Assembly: GCA_020638855.1 (NCBI GenBank)
Contig: JACKHT010000002.1
Span: 248,001-312,000 of the forward strand
Source of the DNA: Planctomycetota bacterium
GTDB taxonomy: Bacteria; Planctomycetota; UBA1135; GCA-002686595
Length of the DNA: 64,000 nucleotides
Direction: 5' to 3'
The position numbers were made by a program, and so were the translations under genes. Shown in pieces: positions 25,628 to 34,791 of this stretch. The first letter of the stretch is position 1, and each line of letters begins with the position of its first letter. The notes under the pieces are model-generated. The model had not been told where the DNA came from. It saw only the letters and a program-made list of their open reading frames with translations, and did not search any database.

Positions 25628-26508
25628 CAGAGGACCTCTCCTTGCCCGAGCCAATGCATGTCCGCCAGCATACCCAAAAAGAGCAGCACCCCGATCATCC
25701 CGTTGATCGTGAAGAAAGCCAGGTTGACGCGGCTCAGGTCCTCGGCGCGCACCAGGCTCTGCTCCCAGATCAGCAAACAGGCCGCCACGGCCACCGCGCC
25801 CGCGTAGATCCAAGCGAGCCCCGAACTCCAGGCAAATCCCGCCAGGCAGGCTATGGTGATGGCGTGCAAGCCGCGCGAAATCCAAAGGGCCCGCGCGACC
25901 CCAAAGCGCGCGGGGATCGAATGCAGGCCCGCGCTGCGGTCGAACTCGGCGTCCTGGCAGGCGTAGATCACGTCGAAGCCCGCCACCCAAGTCCACACGG
26001 CGGCAGCCAAGAGCCCCACCGGCCCAAGCAATCCATGCCACTCGCCGCGCACCGCAATCCACGCCGCGAGCGGCGCCAGGGCCAAGGCCAGCCCCAAGAC
26101 CAGGTGCGAGCCAAAATGCAGCCGCTTCATGAAGCTGTAGCCGAGCAACACCACCAACACCGGCACCGAAAGGACGCCCGCCAGCGAATTCAACTGGTAG
26201 GCCGCCGCGACAAAGACGGCGCACGAGACCACCACCACGGCGAGTACGAACGACGGCGCGAGCACGCCGCTGGGCAGCTCACGTACCGCGGTGCGCGGGT
26301 TGCGCGCATCGAGGTCGCGGTCGACGTAGCGGTTGAAGGCCATGGCCGCCGTGCGCGCCGCCACCAGAGCCAACACGATGTACCCCAGGGTCGGCCAAGC
26401 GGGTCTTCCGCCCGCCGCCAACCAAGCGGCCTGCAAGGCAAAGGGCAGCGCGAAGATCGAGTGGCTGAACTTGATCATCGAGAAGAAGGATCGCAGGCGG
26501 CGCAGCAT
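25627..26508 (-). CDS. ubiA: UbiA-family prenyltransferase, probably menaquinone pathway
   Basis: Membrane enzyme that joins a polyprenyl diphosphate to an aromatic acid. 293 residues with about eight hydrophobic helices. Both Asp-rich motifs are present: AFNRYVDRDLDARNPRT (NRxxDxxxD) and DVIYACQDAEFDRSAGLHS (DxxY..D..ED-like). It is of the 4-hydroxybenzoate octaprenyltransferase/MqnP group. With UbiX-like and MenG/UbiE-like genes beside it, it probably serves menaquinone made by the futalosine route, or ubiquinone; the sequence alone does not decide. It is 3 bases after ubiX and overlaps holA. Confidence 0.92.
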   Translation of the reverse strand: MLRRLRSFFSMIKFSHSIFALPFALQAAWLAAGGRPAWPTLGYIVLALVAARTAAMAFNRYVDRDLDARNPRTAVRELPSGVLAPSFVLAVVVVSCAVFVAAAYQLNSLAGVLSVPVLVVLLGYSFMKRLHFGSHLVLGLALALAPLAAWIAVRGEWHGLLGPVGLLAAAVWTWVAGFDVIYACQDAEFDRSAGLHSIPARFGVARALWISRGLHAITIACLAGFAWSSGLAWIYAGAVAVAACLLIWEQSLVRAEDLSRVNLAFFTINGMIGVLLFLGMLADMHWLGQGEVL

Positions 26509-26511
26509 CGT

Positions 26512-27237
26512 TCAGCGCTCCTTCTTCTGGTTCGAGCCTGCCTGATTCGAATCGGACGGGTCTGATTCCAACGGGTCCGACTCCAACGGGCCGGACGCGG
26601 GCGGCTCGATGCCGGCTTCGGTGGGCTCCTGTCCCAAACCTTGCCAGCGCTTGCCCAAGCCGTGCGCGACCCCCAAACGGTCCAAGGCCTTGCCCACCAA
26701 ATGATCGACCAGCTCCTGCACGCTTTCGGGTTTGTGGTAGAGCCCCGGCATGCAGGGCAGGATCACGGCCCCCATGCGCGCCAGCGTGAGCATGTTTTCC
26801 AAGTGGATCACCGACAGCGGCGTCTCGCGCGGCATGCACAGCAAAGTGCGCCCTTCTTTCAAGGCCACGTCGGCCGCGCGTTCGACCAGGTTCGAGCTGA
26901 AGCCCACCGCCACGCGCGCCATGGTGCCCATGCTGCACGGGCACAGGATTGTGGCCGCCAGGTTCGCGGTGCCCGAGGCGGGCTTGGCACCCACGTTCTC
27001 GGAAGGGTGGGCGAAGACCTTGCCTTGGGCTTCAGGCCCGATCCAGGCTTCGATCACGCGCCCCAGGAAGTTGCCCTTGGGTCCGGGATGCAAACCAATC
27101 TCGTGCTGCATGACCATGGCGCCCGCAGGCGTCAGGCAAATGTGCACCTCGTGCCCGGCCGCCACCAGGGCGCGCACCAGGGTTTGGGCGTACAGGTGCC
27201 CACTGGCGCCGGTGATGCCTACGAAGTAACTGCTCAT
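26512..27237 (-). CDS. ubiX: UbiX-family flavin prenyltransferase with repeat tail
   Basis: Makes prenyl-FMN, the cofactor of UbiD-type decarboxylases in quinone synthesis. Core of about 200 residues: YFVGITGASGHLYAQTLVRAL (FMN site), CPCSMGTMARVAVGFSSNLVERAADVALKEG, then LCMPRETPLSVIHLENMLTLARMGAVILP and PGLYHKPESVQELVDHLVGKALDRLG. The C-terminus carries an extra 40 residues, ending in Asp/Ser/Glu-rich repeats (PLESDPLESDPSDSNQ) not usual in the family and coded by a 15-base repeat. A much longer frame upstream overlaps the CPBP gene; the ATG at 27237 overlaps the previous stop by ATGA and matches the family start. The UbiD partner is not in the window. Confidence 0.93.
   Translation of the reverse strand: MSSYFVGITGASGHLYAQTLVRALVAAGHEVHICLTPAGAMVMQHEIGLHPGPKGNFLGRVIEAWIGPEAQGKVFAHPSENVGAKPASGTANLAATILCPCSMGTMARVAVGFSSNLVERAADVALKEGRTLLCMPRETPLSVIHLENMLTLARMGAVILPCMPGLYHKPESVQELVDHLVGKALDRLGVAHGLGKRWQGLGQEPTEAGIEPPASGPLESDPLESDPSDSNQAGSNQKKER
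26561..26590. repeat. 15-base tandem repeat in the ubiX 3' end
   Basis: Two copies of TCYGAYTCCAACGGG (26561-26575 and 26576-26590), with weaker relatives on both sides. They code the acidic/Ser-rich tail of UbiX. The period is a multiple of three, so the frame is kept. Confidence 0.75.
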
Positions 27238-28040
27238 TGGAAGACCGCCGGTCCCGCGCCGACGCACAGGGCTAGGTTGAACACCCCATGGCTCCATGCG
27301 GCCACCCCAGGGCCCCGCCAGCGCAGGAGCAGGACCAAGAGCATGCCCGCTAGCAGCCGATAGGTGAAGAGCGCGGGGCGAAATGGCTCGCCCCCCACGC
27401 CCAGGAACCCGAGCGAGGCGCTCAGGTGGTAGGCCGCGAACAGGAACGAAGACCCCAGCCAGGCGAGCACCTCCCCGCCCCAGCGCGCACCCGCCTCGGG
27501 CAACCCCGCGAATGTGCACAGCTCGCGGGCAACCAAGTACACCAGCCCAAAGGCCCCCACCCGGAAGACGATCTCCTCCCAGGCGGCGCTGCCGAAGGCA
27601 AACAGCGCGAACGAGGTGTCGCCCACGGCTTGATCTCCGAGCTTGGGCAAAGCGGGCAAGGCGTCGCCAAAGCGGCCCATCAGGAACACGAGCAACGGCC
27701 CGAGGGCCAGAGCCCCCGCCAACCCTTCGAGCACCACGCGCCCGAGCAGCGGACCCAGCTCCCATTGGCGGCGGGCGCAATGCACCAGCGCCCACACGCT
27801 CAGCACCACCAACAGGATCCGGCGCAGGAGCGGCAAGAGCTCACCCGTGGGCACCAGCGGATAGGTCAGGATCACTTCCGCTGCATTGCGCATGGCGCCG
27901 GCGGTGCGCGCCTGCGCGAACTCGTAGGCGATCCAAAGCGGGGCCATGGCCAAGAAGCCCAGCGGCAAACTGCGCGATAAGGGGGTCGTGTCCGCGTGCC
28001 AGGCCTCGAAGGCATCGCTCCAAAGGCTGCGCACGCTCAT
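27234..28040 (-). CDS. CPBP-family intramembrane glutamic endopeptidase-like protein
   Basis: 268-residue multi-pass membrane protein of the CPBP (CAAX protease and bacteriocin-processing) family. The diagnostic motifs appear in order: WEEIVFRVGAFGL (EExxxR), FLFAAYHLSASLG (FxxxH) and SHGVFNLALCVGAG (HxxxN). At least six hydrophobic helices are visible. The substrate is unknown; family members process prenylated proteins, protect against bacteriocins or act in signalling. It sits between menG and ubiX with ATGA overlaps on both sides, so it is tightly bound to quinone synthesis genes. The frame extends to 28187, but the ATG at 28040 (MSVRSLWSDAF) fits the overlap pattern. Confidence 0.82.
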   Translation of the reverse strand: MSVRSLWSDAFEAWHADTTPLSRSLPLGFLAMAPLWIAYEFAQARTAGAMRNAAEVILTYPLVPTGELLPLLRRILLVVLSVWALVHCARRQWELGPLLGRVVLEGLAGALALGPLLVFLMGRFGDALPALPKLGDQAVGDTSFALFAFGSAAWEEIVFRVGAFGLVYLVARELCTFAGLPEAGARWGGEVLAWLGSSFLFAAYHLSASLGFLGVGGEPFRPALFTYRLLAGMLLVLLLRWRGPGVAAWSHGVFNLALCVGAGPAVFQ

Positions 28041-28765
28041 GCGCGGGGGGCCGGTGCCTGCGCGCGGGCCGTCGCCGGTTTGGTGCCCCAATGCAGGCAA
28101 GCGATGCCGCCGGTCATGGTCTGGAAGTCGACGCTCTCGAAACCGGCTTGTTGCATCCAGCCTGTGAACACAAGGGGCTTGGGCCATGCGAGCACGGTGC
28201 GTGGCAGGTAGCGATACGCTTCACGATCGCGGGCGACCACGCCTCCGATGACCGGCAGGATGTGGCGGAAGTAGAGCCGGAAGCTCTGCCCGATCGGGTT
28301 GTTGCCGGGGGGCGGAAACTCGAGCACCAGGGCGAGCCCGCCCGGCTTCAAGGCGCGCCACATTTCGCCTAGGCAGCGCGCGGGGTCTTCCACGTTGCGG
28401 ATGCCAAAAGCGACGCTGGCCACGTCGAAGTGGTCGCTGGACACGGGCAGGGCTTGAGCATCGCCTTGGACAAACACCACCGAGCCAGCGGCACGGCGTC
28501 GCTGGGCTTTGCCCGGCGCGCGCGAGACCATCTCATGGGTGAAGTCGGCCCCCACCACTTGGGCCCCTTGCTCGGCAAACAGGAGCGATAGATCGCCGGT
28601 CCCACAGCACAGGTCGAGCACCCGCTTGCCCGAGAGGGCTCCGGCCTTGGCTACGGTCTTGCGCCGCCAACGCTGGTCCACCCCCATCGAGAGCCCGCGA
28701 TTGAGCCCATCGTAGGTGCCTGCGATGCGTGCAAACATCGAGCGAACTTCGTGCGGATCCGGCAT
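28037..28765 (-). CDS. menG: Demethylmenaquinone/ubiquinone C-methyltransferase (MenG/UbiE)
   Basis: AdoMet-dependent methyltransferase for the last or near-last step of quinone synthesis. 242 residues from the ATG at 28765 (MPDPHEVRSMFARIAGTYD), where UbiE proteins normally begin; an ATG at 28819 would add 18 unrelated residues. Motifs: YDGLNRGLSMGVDQRWRRK (UbiE/MenG signature), VLDLCCGTGDLSLLF (AdoMet motif I), GDAQALPVSSDHFDVASVAFGIRNVEDP and FPPPGNNPIGQSFRLYFRHILPVIGG. First gene of the menG-CPBP-ubiX-ubiA-holA run. Confidence 0.93.
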   Translation of the reverse strand: MPDPHEVRSMFARIAGTYDGLNRGLSMGVDQRWRRKTVAKAGALSGKRVLDLCCGTGDLSLLFAEQGAQVVGADFTHEMVSRAPGKAQRRRAAGSVVFVQGDAQALPVSSDHFDVASVAFGIRNVEDPARCLGEMWRALKPGGLALVLEFPPPGNNPIGQSFRLYFRHILPVIGGVVARDREAYRYLPRTVLAWPKPLVFTGWMQQAGFESVDFQTMTGGIACLHWGTKPATARAQAPAPRA

Positions 28766-28815
28766 GGGAACGCAGCATAGCCCCCCCGGGCGCCGCGCCC
28801 CAGCGAGAGGGTCCG

Positions 28816-28854
28816 ACAAAAATGCAGCCAGCGGACACGGGGTCCGCTGGCTGC
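28816..28854 (-). terminator. Rho-independent terminator for the large lipoprotein gene
   Basis: 13-base perfect stem GCAGCCAGCGGAC / GTCCGCTGGCTGC with a 5-base loop. On the minus strand it is followed by ATTTTTGT. It lies 37 bases past the stop of the gene ending at 28891 and separates it from menG, whose start is at 28765. Confidence 0.9.
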
Positions 28855-28890
28855 TGAATGGGCTTCCCCGGAGGGAAGGGATCCGCTTCC

Positions 28891-31800
28891 CTACTGGCGC
28901 CAGAAGTGCGACAGTCCGACCGAGTTCGGGGCCTCGATCGATTGGGTCCCGACCATGTAGGGGTTCACGTCCACCCGCGCCGTACCGGCCGAGCCGATGC
29001 GCAGCACGTCCACACCACCGGACCCGCCGTTGGAGTTGGGTACCGCAGCGAACATGTAGTCCGACTCGCTCACGTTGGTCAACGTGTTCGTGCTCGGGTT
29101 GCCCCGAATCATGCCCTTGCTGTTTTGCGGCAGGGGGGCGTTGGACGTGTTGGCGAAGTCCGAAAGCACGTTGGGCAGACCACCCAAGTTGCGCAGGTTG
29201 TCGAAGGCCACGTCAACGGGAACACCCGAGAGCACTTCTTCACCGATCGAGACCTGGATCCCGAACTCCATGCCCCGCGCACCCGGCAGGGTCACGGCGC
29301 CGCCTAGCGGCACGAAGCCGTTCGGGGAACTTTCGATGAAGAGTTCGCTGAGCGCACCTTCCCCCGCCGCGCCGGGGTTCTGGGTGATGGGATCCAAGGG
29401 CCCCTCGTGGACGATCCAAGCGGCGGCCGCCAGGTTCTTCGGATCGGGCTGGATGGTCTTGGGGTTCAGGAAGGTGAAGGGAGCGATACCCAGGATGTCG
29501 TCATAGCCCCAGCCGTTGACCCCGTTGGGGCCCGACTCGAAGATGGCGACCGTGCCCGAGCGGTTCAGGATGTAGGCGAAGTACACACCACGGTTGAACG
29601 AGAAGTTCACCATGCGGGGGAAGACGCACACCTCGAACGGACGGTTGAGCTGCGAGTTGATCACGCGGCGCACTTCGAGCGAAGAGGCCGAGACGATCGA
29701 CATGGAGCTGTCCAACTCGTTGCACACCAGGATGTCCTCGCTCTCCGGCTGCCAAGCGACCCCGCGCGGGCCACGGCCCACGACGATTTCCTTGACGACT
29801 TGGTGGAAGGACGAGGAGCCCGGATCGATGTCGATGAACGAAACCGTGTCGGCGGATTGGTTGGTCACGGCCAGGAAGTCGAGGTTGGCACCGACCGCCA
29901 TCGAGGTCGGATCCGCAACCGGGATCCGGTCGATCACGACCATGCGGTTCGAGTTCAGCACGGTGACTTCACGCCGCTGGCGATCGACCACGTACAGGAA
30001 GTGACCGACTTGCTGGCGAATCTGGTACAGGTTGCAAGCACCCGAGAGCACTTGACCCTGGGAAGGACCCATGAAGTACTGGTTCTGCTCGCGCGACAGC
30101 TTGCCGCGCGGGGGCTGCGGGTTGGGACCCTCGGGGCTACCGAAGGCGTCGCCGGGCACCAAGAGGTTCTGCTTGATGGGGTTTTGGTTGTTGCCGTTGG
30201 GCGGCGGGCCCAGGACGTGGTCCACCGTGGTGGGCTCTTGGGCGTTCAGGAACGGCACCACGCACAGCGGAGGGAAGACCAGCGGCGGCGGGTTGGGGTG
30301 CGGAGCCCAGGAAACGAAGTTCTCGGCGCCGGGGCTGACCCCACCGAACTGGTTTTGAGCCGCCGGACCGATCGTGTTCTGGCCACCGGCCACGGCCACG
30401 GAGATCTTGAAACCGTCGGCCGCGCACACGTCGCCACCGACCAAGGCCCCACCCGACTGGCAGGTGTTCTGGCTGTTGTTGAAGACCGTGTCGAGCGAGT
30501 GACCCGCATGCAAGTCGGTCACGTTGGCCACGACCGGGGATTGCACCAGGAAGTCCGACAACGAGCTGTCGAGCGCCAAGGTGAACACCCCGGCGGAACC
30601 GCCGTCGATGGTGCAGGAGCCTTGGGCCAAGGGCGGCAGCAAGCCCGACTGCAAGCTCACGTTCGGGTCGAAGGGGAACTTGGTCTCACCCAGGCGCGGG
30701 ATGCCCGGCGTGAACGCGGGGTTGCCCGTACCGGCACCGAAGCCGTTGAGGTCGATCAGCGAGATACCCGGAGCCGCACCCGAACGCCAGACGTAGATGG
30801 CTTCGGGAAGCACCGGCACGTTGGCCAGGCCCGGGCCTTCGCCGGTTTGGAAGAAGGTCGTCGCGCTCAGGGTGTTGAGGTTGGGTACCACCAAGTTGGG
30901 GTCGTTGATGTCGGCGTTGCGCGCCAAGTCTTCGATGTGCCCTGCGTTGACCGCCAAGTCGACGATCGAGAAGGTCGAGCAGCTGGCCAGGACCGGACCG
31001 GCACCGGGGAAATGGAAGGCGGGGATGACTTCCATGCGACTCAGGTCAAACACGCTGACCGGGCGCACGGTGAAAGGCATCAAGGTGGCGCCGGTCGAGG
31101 GACCGAAGCGCACTTGGAAGCCAGCCGAGGTGTTCGGCGTTCCGGCGCCTTCGAGCGGCCCGAGCGAAAGCGGCTGGATCGGTTCGGTGAACTCGATGAA
31201 CAACGAGGTCAGCGGATCGACGCCTTGGTCGCCGTTGCCGGGGCTGATGGCCGGGGCGTTGAGCGGCGGCGGTGCGATGATCACTTCGGGGGCCAGATTG
31301 TCCGCACCGACCGTGGTGCAACCCAAAGCGGTGTGGGTGAGCTCGTCGCCGTCGGTCGACGCCAGGGCCGTGGTGATCCGCATGCGGATCTCCAGGTTGT
31401 CGGCAGCCGTCGGGAACTTCTCGTAGGTCGCGAGGTTGTCGTCAGCGTCGGGGATGAAAACCAAGGTGCGGGGCGACACCAAGCCGGCCTCACCCGGCAG
31501 GGCCGAGAGCAGTCCGGGGAATCCTGTGGCACGCGGATCCAAAGCCACCACGTTGCCGAACTGGTCCACGTCCAACCATTGGCTGAGCACGGTATCGCCA
31601 GCTCCGTTGGAGGCGTAGGTCTTGCCGCCCACGAACACGCGGCCGCGGATCGGAGCGGAGTCGCCGGAGATCGGATCGATGGCCGTGACGCTGACCGCAC
31701 CCAAAAGGCCCGAGTTGGCTTGGGCGCCAGGGCTACCATCGAGCACCGTCGAGATGTCGATGTCGCGGCTGAAGGTGGCGTACAGGTAGTGGTTGCCCGG

Positions 31801-32136
31801 AGCTCCGTTGGGCAGCAGCGTTTGGTCGGGGAACTTGGCCACCGGCAAGATCGGGTTGTCCAGGCGCAGGTTGTCGATCAGCGTCTGCTGATCGCGCACT
31901 TGCAGGATGACCGGCAAGGGCTGGCCGAAGTCATCGAGTTGCTGGATTTGGTGCGGCAGAATCTGACCGAAGCCGTTGGACAGAACCTCAAGGTTCATGG
32001 CAGATGCGCTGCCACCGTTGCTCGCTTTCTTGCCCACACCGCAGGCCGTCAACGCCATCAAGCCCGCGCAGAGCAGCGAGCTTCGAAGGATCGGGGACAG
32101 GGGGTGGAAAACGGAGCGGGTCGTTTGGATGTTCAT
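28891..32136 (-). CDS. Large predicted lipoprotein with Ig-like and beta-propeller-like regions
   Basis: 1081 residues from the ATG at 32136. The signal peptide ends LCAGLMALTACGVG, a good lipobox, so it is likely anchored in the envelope. Residues about 300-400 read like a bacterial Ig-like/SbsA domain (SPGNGDQGVDPLTSLFIEF; EPIQPLSLGPLEGAG). A C-terminal part from about 730 has YVTN-type propeller repeats: LYVVDRQRREVTVLNSNR, VADPTSMAVGANLDFLAVTN, VGRGPRGVAWQPESEDILV. Asn, Gly, Pro and acidic residues dominate, as in secreted proteins. Function unknown; adhesion, surface assembly or quinoprotein-like substrate handling are possible. It is a single gene with its own terminator. The start at 32205 would put 23 residues before the signal peptide and is not used. 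Confidence 0.8.
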   Translation of the reverse strand: MNIQTTRSVFHPLSPILRSSLLCAGLMALTACGVGKKASNGGSASAMNLEVLSNGFGQILPHQIQQLDDFGQPLPVILQVRDQQTLIDNLRLDNPILPVAKFPDQTLLPNGAPGNHYLYATFSRDIDISTVLDGSPGAQANSGLLGAVSVTAIDPISGDSAPIRGRVFVGGKTYASNGAGDTVLSQWLDVDQFGNVVALDPRATGFPGLLSALPGEAGLVSPRTLVFIPDADDNLATYEKFPTAADNLEIRMRITTALASTDGDELTHTALGCTTVGADNLAPEVIIAPPPLNAPAISPGNGDQGVDPLTSLFIEFTEPIQPLSLGPLEGAGTPNTSAGFQVRFGPSTGATLMPFTVRPVSVFDLSRMEVIPAFHFPGAGPVLASCSTFSIVDLAVNAGHIEDLARNADINDPNLVVPNLNTLSATTFFQTGEGPGLANVPVLPEAIYVWRSGAAPGISLIDLNGFGAGTGNPAFTPGIPRLGETKFPFDPNVSLQSGLLPPLAQGSCTIDGGSAGVFTLALDSSLSDFLVQSPVVANVTDLHAGHSLDTVFNNSQNTCQSGGALVGGDVCAADGFKISVAVAGGQNTIGPAAQNQFGGVSPGAENFVSWAPHPNPPPLVFPPLCVVPFLNAQEPTTVDHVLGPPPNGNNQNPIKQNLLVPGDAFGSPEGPNPQPPRGKLSREQNQYFMGPSQGQVLSGACNLYQIRQQVGHFLYVVDRQRREVTVLNSNRMVVIDRIPVADPTSMAVGANLDFLAVTNQSADTVSFIDIDPGSSSFHQVVKEIVVGRGPRGVAWQPESEDILVCNELDSSMSIVSASSLEVRRVINSQLNRPFEVCVFPRMVNFSFNRGVYFAYILNRSGTVAIFESGPNGVNGWGYDDILGIAPFTFLNPKTIQPDPKNLAAAAWIVHEGPLDPITQNPGAAGEGALSELFIESSPNGFVPLGGAVTLPGARGMEFGIQVSIGEEVLSGVPVDVAFDNLRNLGGLPNVLSDFANTSNAPLPQNSKGMIRGNPSTNTLTNVSESDYMFAAVPNSNGGSGGVDVLRIGSAGTARVDVNPYMVGTQSIEAPNSVGLSHFWRQ

Positions 32137-32494
32137 AGGGACTCGCGTGGGGGGGCCGATGTGCCGCCGCTTCAGGGCCGATGCCCGAGTAAGGACAGGG
32201 TACACAACTCAAGAAGCGTGCCGAAACGTCCAGGGGGACGGTCTTGGGCTTCAGGAGGCGATACCCCTTGGGCCCCAACAGGTTAGCGAATTCCCGGCCA
32301 AAGAATCACGGGGTGGGACCAAAAAGATCCCAGCGCAAAATGGGTGCGCATGAGGGGGCTTTCGCTCAATGCGTGCGATTTCGAACCAAACCGGGGTATC
32401 TGGGCCGGCGGAGTGGGAAGCGGAGGACCCCCCGCCTCATTTGGCGGCACCCAGGGATGAAGTCGGGCCCCCGCCTGGGCTAGCATGGGGGGCC
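32137..32494. other. 358-base divergent gap between the large lipoprotein gene and ruvB
   Basis: Should hold the promoters for both divergent transcripts. No strong promoter pair, operator palindrome or RNA was recognised. Small ORFs here overlap on both strands and look random. Confidence 0.5.
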
Positions 32495-33544
32495 ATGGCC
32501 AGCGATCACGTCTTCAATCCAGGCGCCCTGGACCCATTCCACCAGGAGCCCAGCCCGGACGAGGCGCCCTACGAGCAAGCCCTGCGCCCCGCCCACCTGG
32601 AGGAGTTCATCGGCCAAGAACGGGTGGTCCAAGATCTGCGGCTGGCCATCGCGGCCGCCCAAGGGCGCGGCGAACCGCCCGACCACGTGCTCTTTTCAGG
32701 GCCTCCGGGGTTGGGCAAGACTTCGCTCGCGCGCATCTTGGCCCGGGAACTGGGCTCGCGCCTGCATGCCACTTCGGGGCCCGCGCTCGAGCGCCCCAAA
32801 GACTTGGTCGGGCTGCTGACCAGCATCGAGCGGGGCGACGTGCTCTTCATCGACGAGATCCACCGCATCCCCACCACGGTCGAGGAGTACCTGTACTCGG
32901 CCATGGAGGACTACTCGGTCGACATCACGCTCGACACGGGCCCCCATGCGCGCTTGATCACCCTGCCCGTGCAGCCGTTCACCCTGGTCGGTGCGACCAC
33001 GCGCGAGGGACTTCTGTCGGCACCGTTCCGAGCACGCTTCGGGTTGTTCGAGCGCTTGGACCCCTACCCCACCGCGGACTTGGTGCGCATCATCCAGCGG
33101 GCCGCGGGGCTCTTGGATTTGCCCATCGAAGCAGCAGCGGCCCAGCATCTGGCGGAGCGTTCGCGCGGGACGCCGCGCATCGCGGGGCGTTTCCTGCGCC
33201 GCGCGCGCGACCTCGTGCAAGTAACCGGACTGCGCGAACTCCACCTGGCGGCGGCCCAAGAGACGCTGGCTCGCTTGGGCATCGACGCGAACGGTTTGGA
33301 GGAGATGGACCGGCGCATGCTGGCTTGCTTGGCTGCCCAGGGCGGTGGCCCGGTGGCGATCAAGACCATGGCCGCCGTCGTGGGCGAAACCGAGGACACC
33401 CTCGAGGACGTGTACGAACCGCACCTCCTGCGCGCCGGATACATCCAAAAGACCGCGCGCGGCCGCATGCTGACCCCGCAAGGGGCGCGCTTGATCGGGC
33501 TGGGTCAGGATCCCTCCGGCACCCCGGGGCTGTTCTCCGAATGA
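32495..33544 (+). CDS. ruvB: Holliday junction branch migration helicase RuvB
   Basis: AAA+ ring motor of the RuvAB complex, which moves Holliday junctions for RuvC cutting. 349 residues from the ATG at 32495. Signature parts: LRPAHLEEFIGQERVVQDLR, Walker A LFSGPPGLGKTSLARILA (about 69-86), Walker B VLFIDEIHR, sensor region PFTLVGATTREGLLSAPFRARFG, LERLDPYPTADL-like region and arginine finger RSRGTPRIAGRFLRRARD. The winged-helix end (VAIKTMAAVVGETEDTLEDVYEPHLLRAGYIQKTARGRMLT) is complete. The stop overlaps the next start by ATGA. ruvA and ruvC are not in the window. Confidence 0.97.
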   Translation: MASDHVFNPGALDPFHQEPSPDEAPYEQALRPAHLEEFIGQERVVQDLRLAIAAAQGRGEPPDHVLFSGPPGLGKTSLARILARELGSRLHATSGPALERPKDLVGLLTSIERGDVLFIDEIHRIPTTVEEYLYSAMEDYSVDITLDTGPHARLITLPVQPFTLVGATTREGLLSAPFRARFGLFERLDPYPTADLVRIIQRAAGLLDLPIEAAAAQHLAERSRGTPRIAGRFLRRARDLVQVTGLRELHLAAAQETLARLGIDANGLEEMDRRMLACLAAQGGGPVAIKTMAAVVGETEDTLEDVYEPHLLRAGYIQKTARGRMLTPQGARLIGLGQDPSGTPGLFSE

Positions 33545-34779
33545 CCGCGCTGCGCCCCCAACGCCGCTGGGTCGGCCGGGTCTGCATCGCAGGCCTTGTT
33601 GCCCTGGCCTTGCTCCCGCTCACGACCTGCCGCACCCCACGGGCGCGCCTGCCGCTGGATCCGGCTGCCAGCGCCGAGCCCCATCTGCCGCGCACCGTGC
33701 GCGTGCTGTTGGCGGGTTTGGAGTCGAGCGAACGGGTCGAAGTCCAAACCAGCGCCGGGCCGGTCGCCTTCTGGCGTCAAGGCCAGCGCGTGGTGCGTTC
33801 CAGCGGCGAATCGGGCCCCCGGCTTTGGTTGACTGCGCCCGGCCCGCTGGTCCTGGCGGGGCGCACCTACTTGGGGACCCTTGAGTTGGAACCCCACGCC
33901 AAGGGTGGCCTCCGGGTCTTCCTGGAGTGCGACTTGGAGCGCTACGTGGAAGGCGTGGTCGCGGCCGAATTGCCGCTGTGGTCGGCTTTGCCCGCCGAAC
34001 TGCAGGCGCAGGCGATCGCGGTGCGGACCTACACCGCTTACACCTTGGCCCAGCACCCCGAGCCGCATCCGTACCTTTGGGATGGGGTCCAGGACCAAGC
34101 CTTCCGCGGCCAATTCGTTCCCGGAGCCAGCCAAGGCGAACAACGGGCCGCCGTGCGTTTGTCGCGCGCGGTGGAAGCGACCCGTGGGTTGGTGTTGCTG
34201 CAGGGTGGACGGGTGCTCGATGTGCGCTACCACGCCGCTTGCGGAGGCCTGACCGCCAACCGCGCTTCGCTCTTCCCTGGCACCGCCCCCAGCGCCATGG
34301 TGGCCTGCGATCCCTGCGCGCAGCGGGCAGCCGCCGAGGCCGCCGCTCCCGCCGAGCGTCGCCCGCTGACCTGGACCGCGCAGTTCGCTCCCCAAGACCT
34401 GGATCGATTGGCGCGCGAAGCGGGCGTGGGCGAACACCTGACCCTCTTGCAGGTGATCGAGCAGGACACGGGGGGTCGCTGGCAGCGCGTGCGCGTGCAA
34501 GGCAACAAGGGTGCCGTGGCCTTGCCCTTGGACACCGTGCGCAAATCGCTGGGGTACGCTACCTGGAAGAGCGGTCGGGTGCTGGCCTTGGATCCCGCGA
34601 ATGGGGTCCCCGGTCCGCAAGGACTTGGAGTGCGCGGACTTGGTCGGGGCCACGGAGTGGGCCTATGCCAGGAAGGCGCCCACGACTACGCAGCGCGTGG
34701 GTGGACCGACTTTGCCATCCTGGAGCACTACTACCCCGGATGCGCCATCGCGCGCCTCTCGGCCACTACCCAGCCCTAG
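33541..34779 (+). CDS. SpoIID/LytB-type peptidoglycan-acting lipoprotein
   Basis: 412-residue exported protein. The N-terminus VCIAGLVALALLPLTTC is a signal peptide with a possible lipobox. A SpoIID domain spans about 110-390: CDLERYVEGVVAAELPLWSA, LQAQAIAVRTYTAYTL, YHAACGGLTANRASLF, and at the end GRGHGVGLCQEGAHDYAARG plus AILEHYYPGC. In B. subtilis SpoIID is a lytic transglycosylase used in engulfment; in Gram-negative bacteria such proteins are thought to cut denuded glycan. The catalytic Glu of SpoIID would correspond to the AAEL region (inference). It starts inside the ruvB stop and precedes tgt, so its expression follows DNA-repair and tRNA genes. Confidence 0.85.
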   Translation: MTALRPQRRWVGRVCIAGLVALALLPLTTCRTPRARLPLDPAASAEPHLPRTVRVLLAGLESSERVEVQTSAGPVAFWRQGQRVVRSSGESGPRLWLTAPGPLVLAGRTYLGTLELEPHAKGGLRVFLECDLERYVEGVVAAELPLWSALPAELQAQAIAVRTYTAYTLAQHPEPHPYLWDGVQDQAFRGQFVPGASQGEQRAAVRLSRAVEATRGLVLLQGGRVLDVRYHAACGGLTANRASLFPGTAPSAMVACDPCAQRAAAEAAAPAERRPLTWTAQFAPQDLDRLAREAGVGEHLTLLQVIEQDTGGRWQRVRVQGNKGAVALPLDTVRKSLGYATWKSGRVLALDPANGVPGPQGLGVRGLGRGHGVGLCQEGAHDYAARGWTDFAILEHYYPGCAIARLSATTQP

Positions 34780-34791
34780 CCCGACCCGCCC

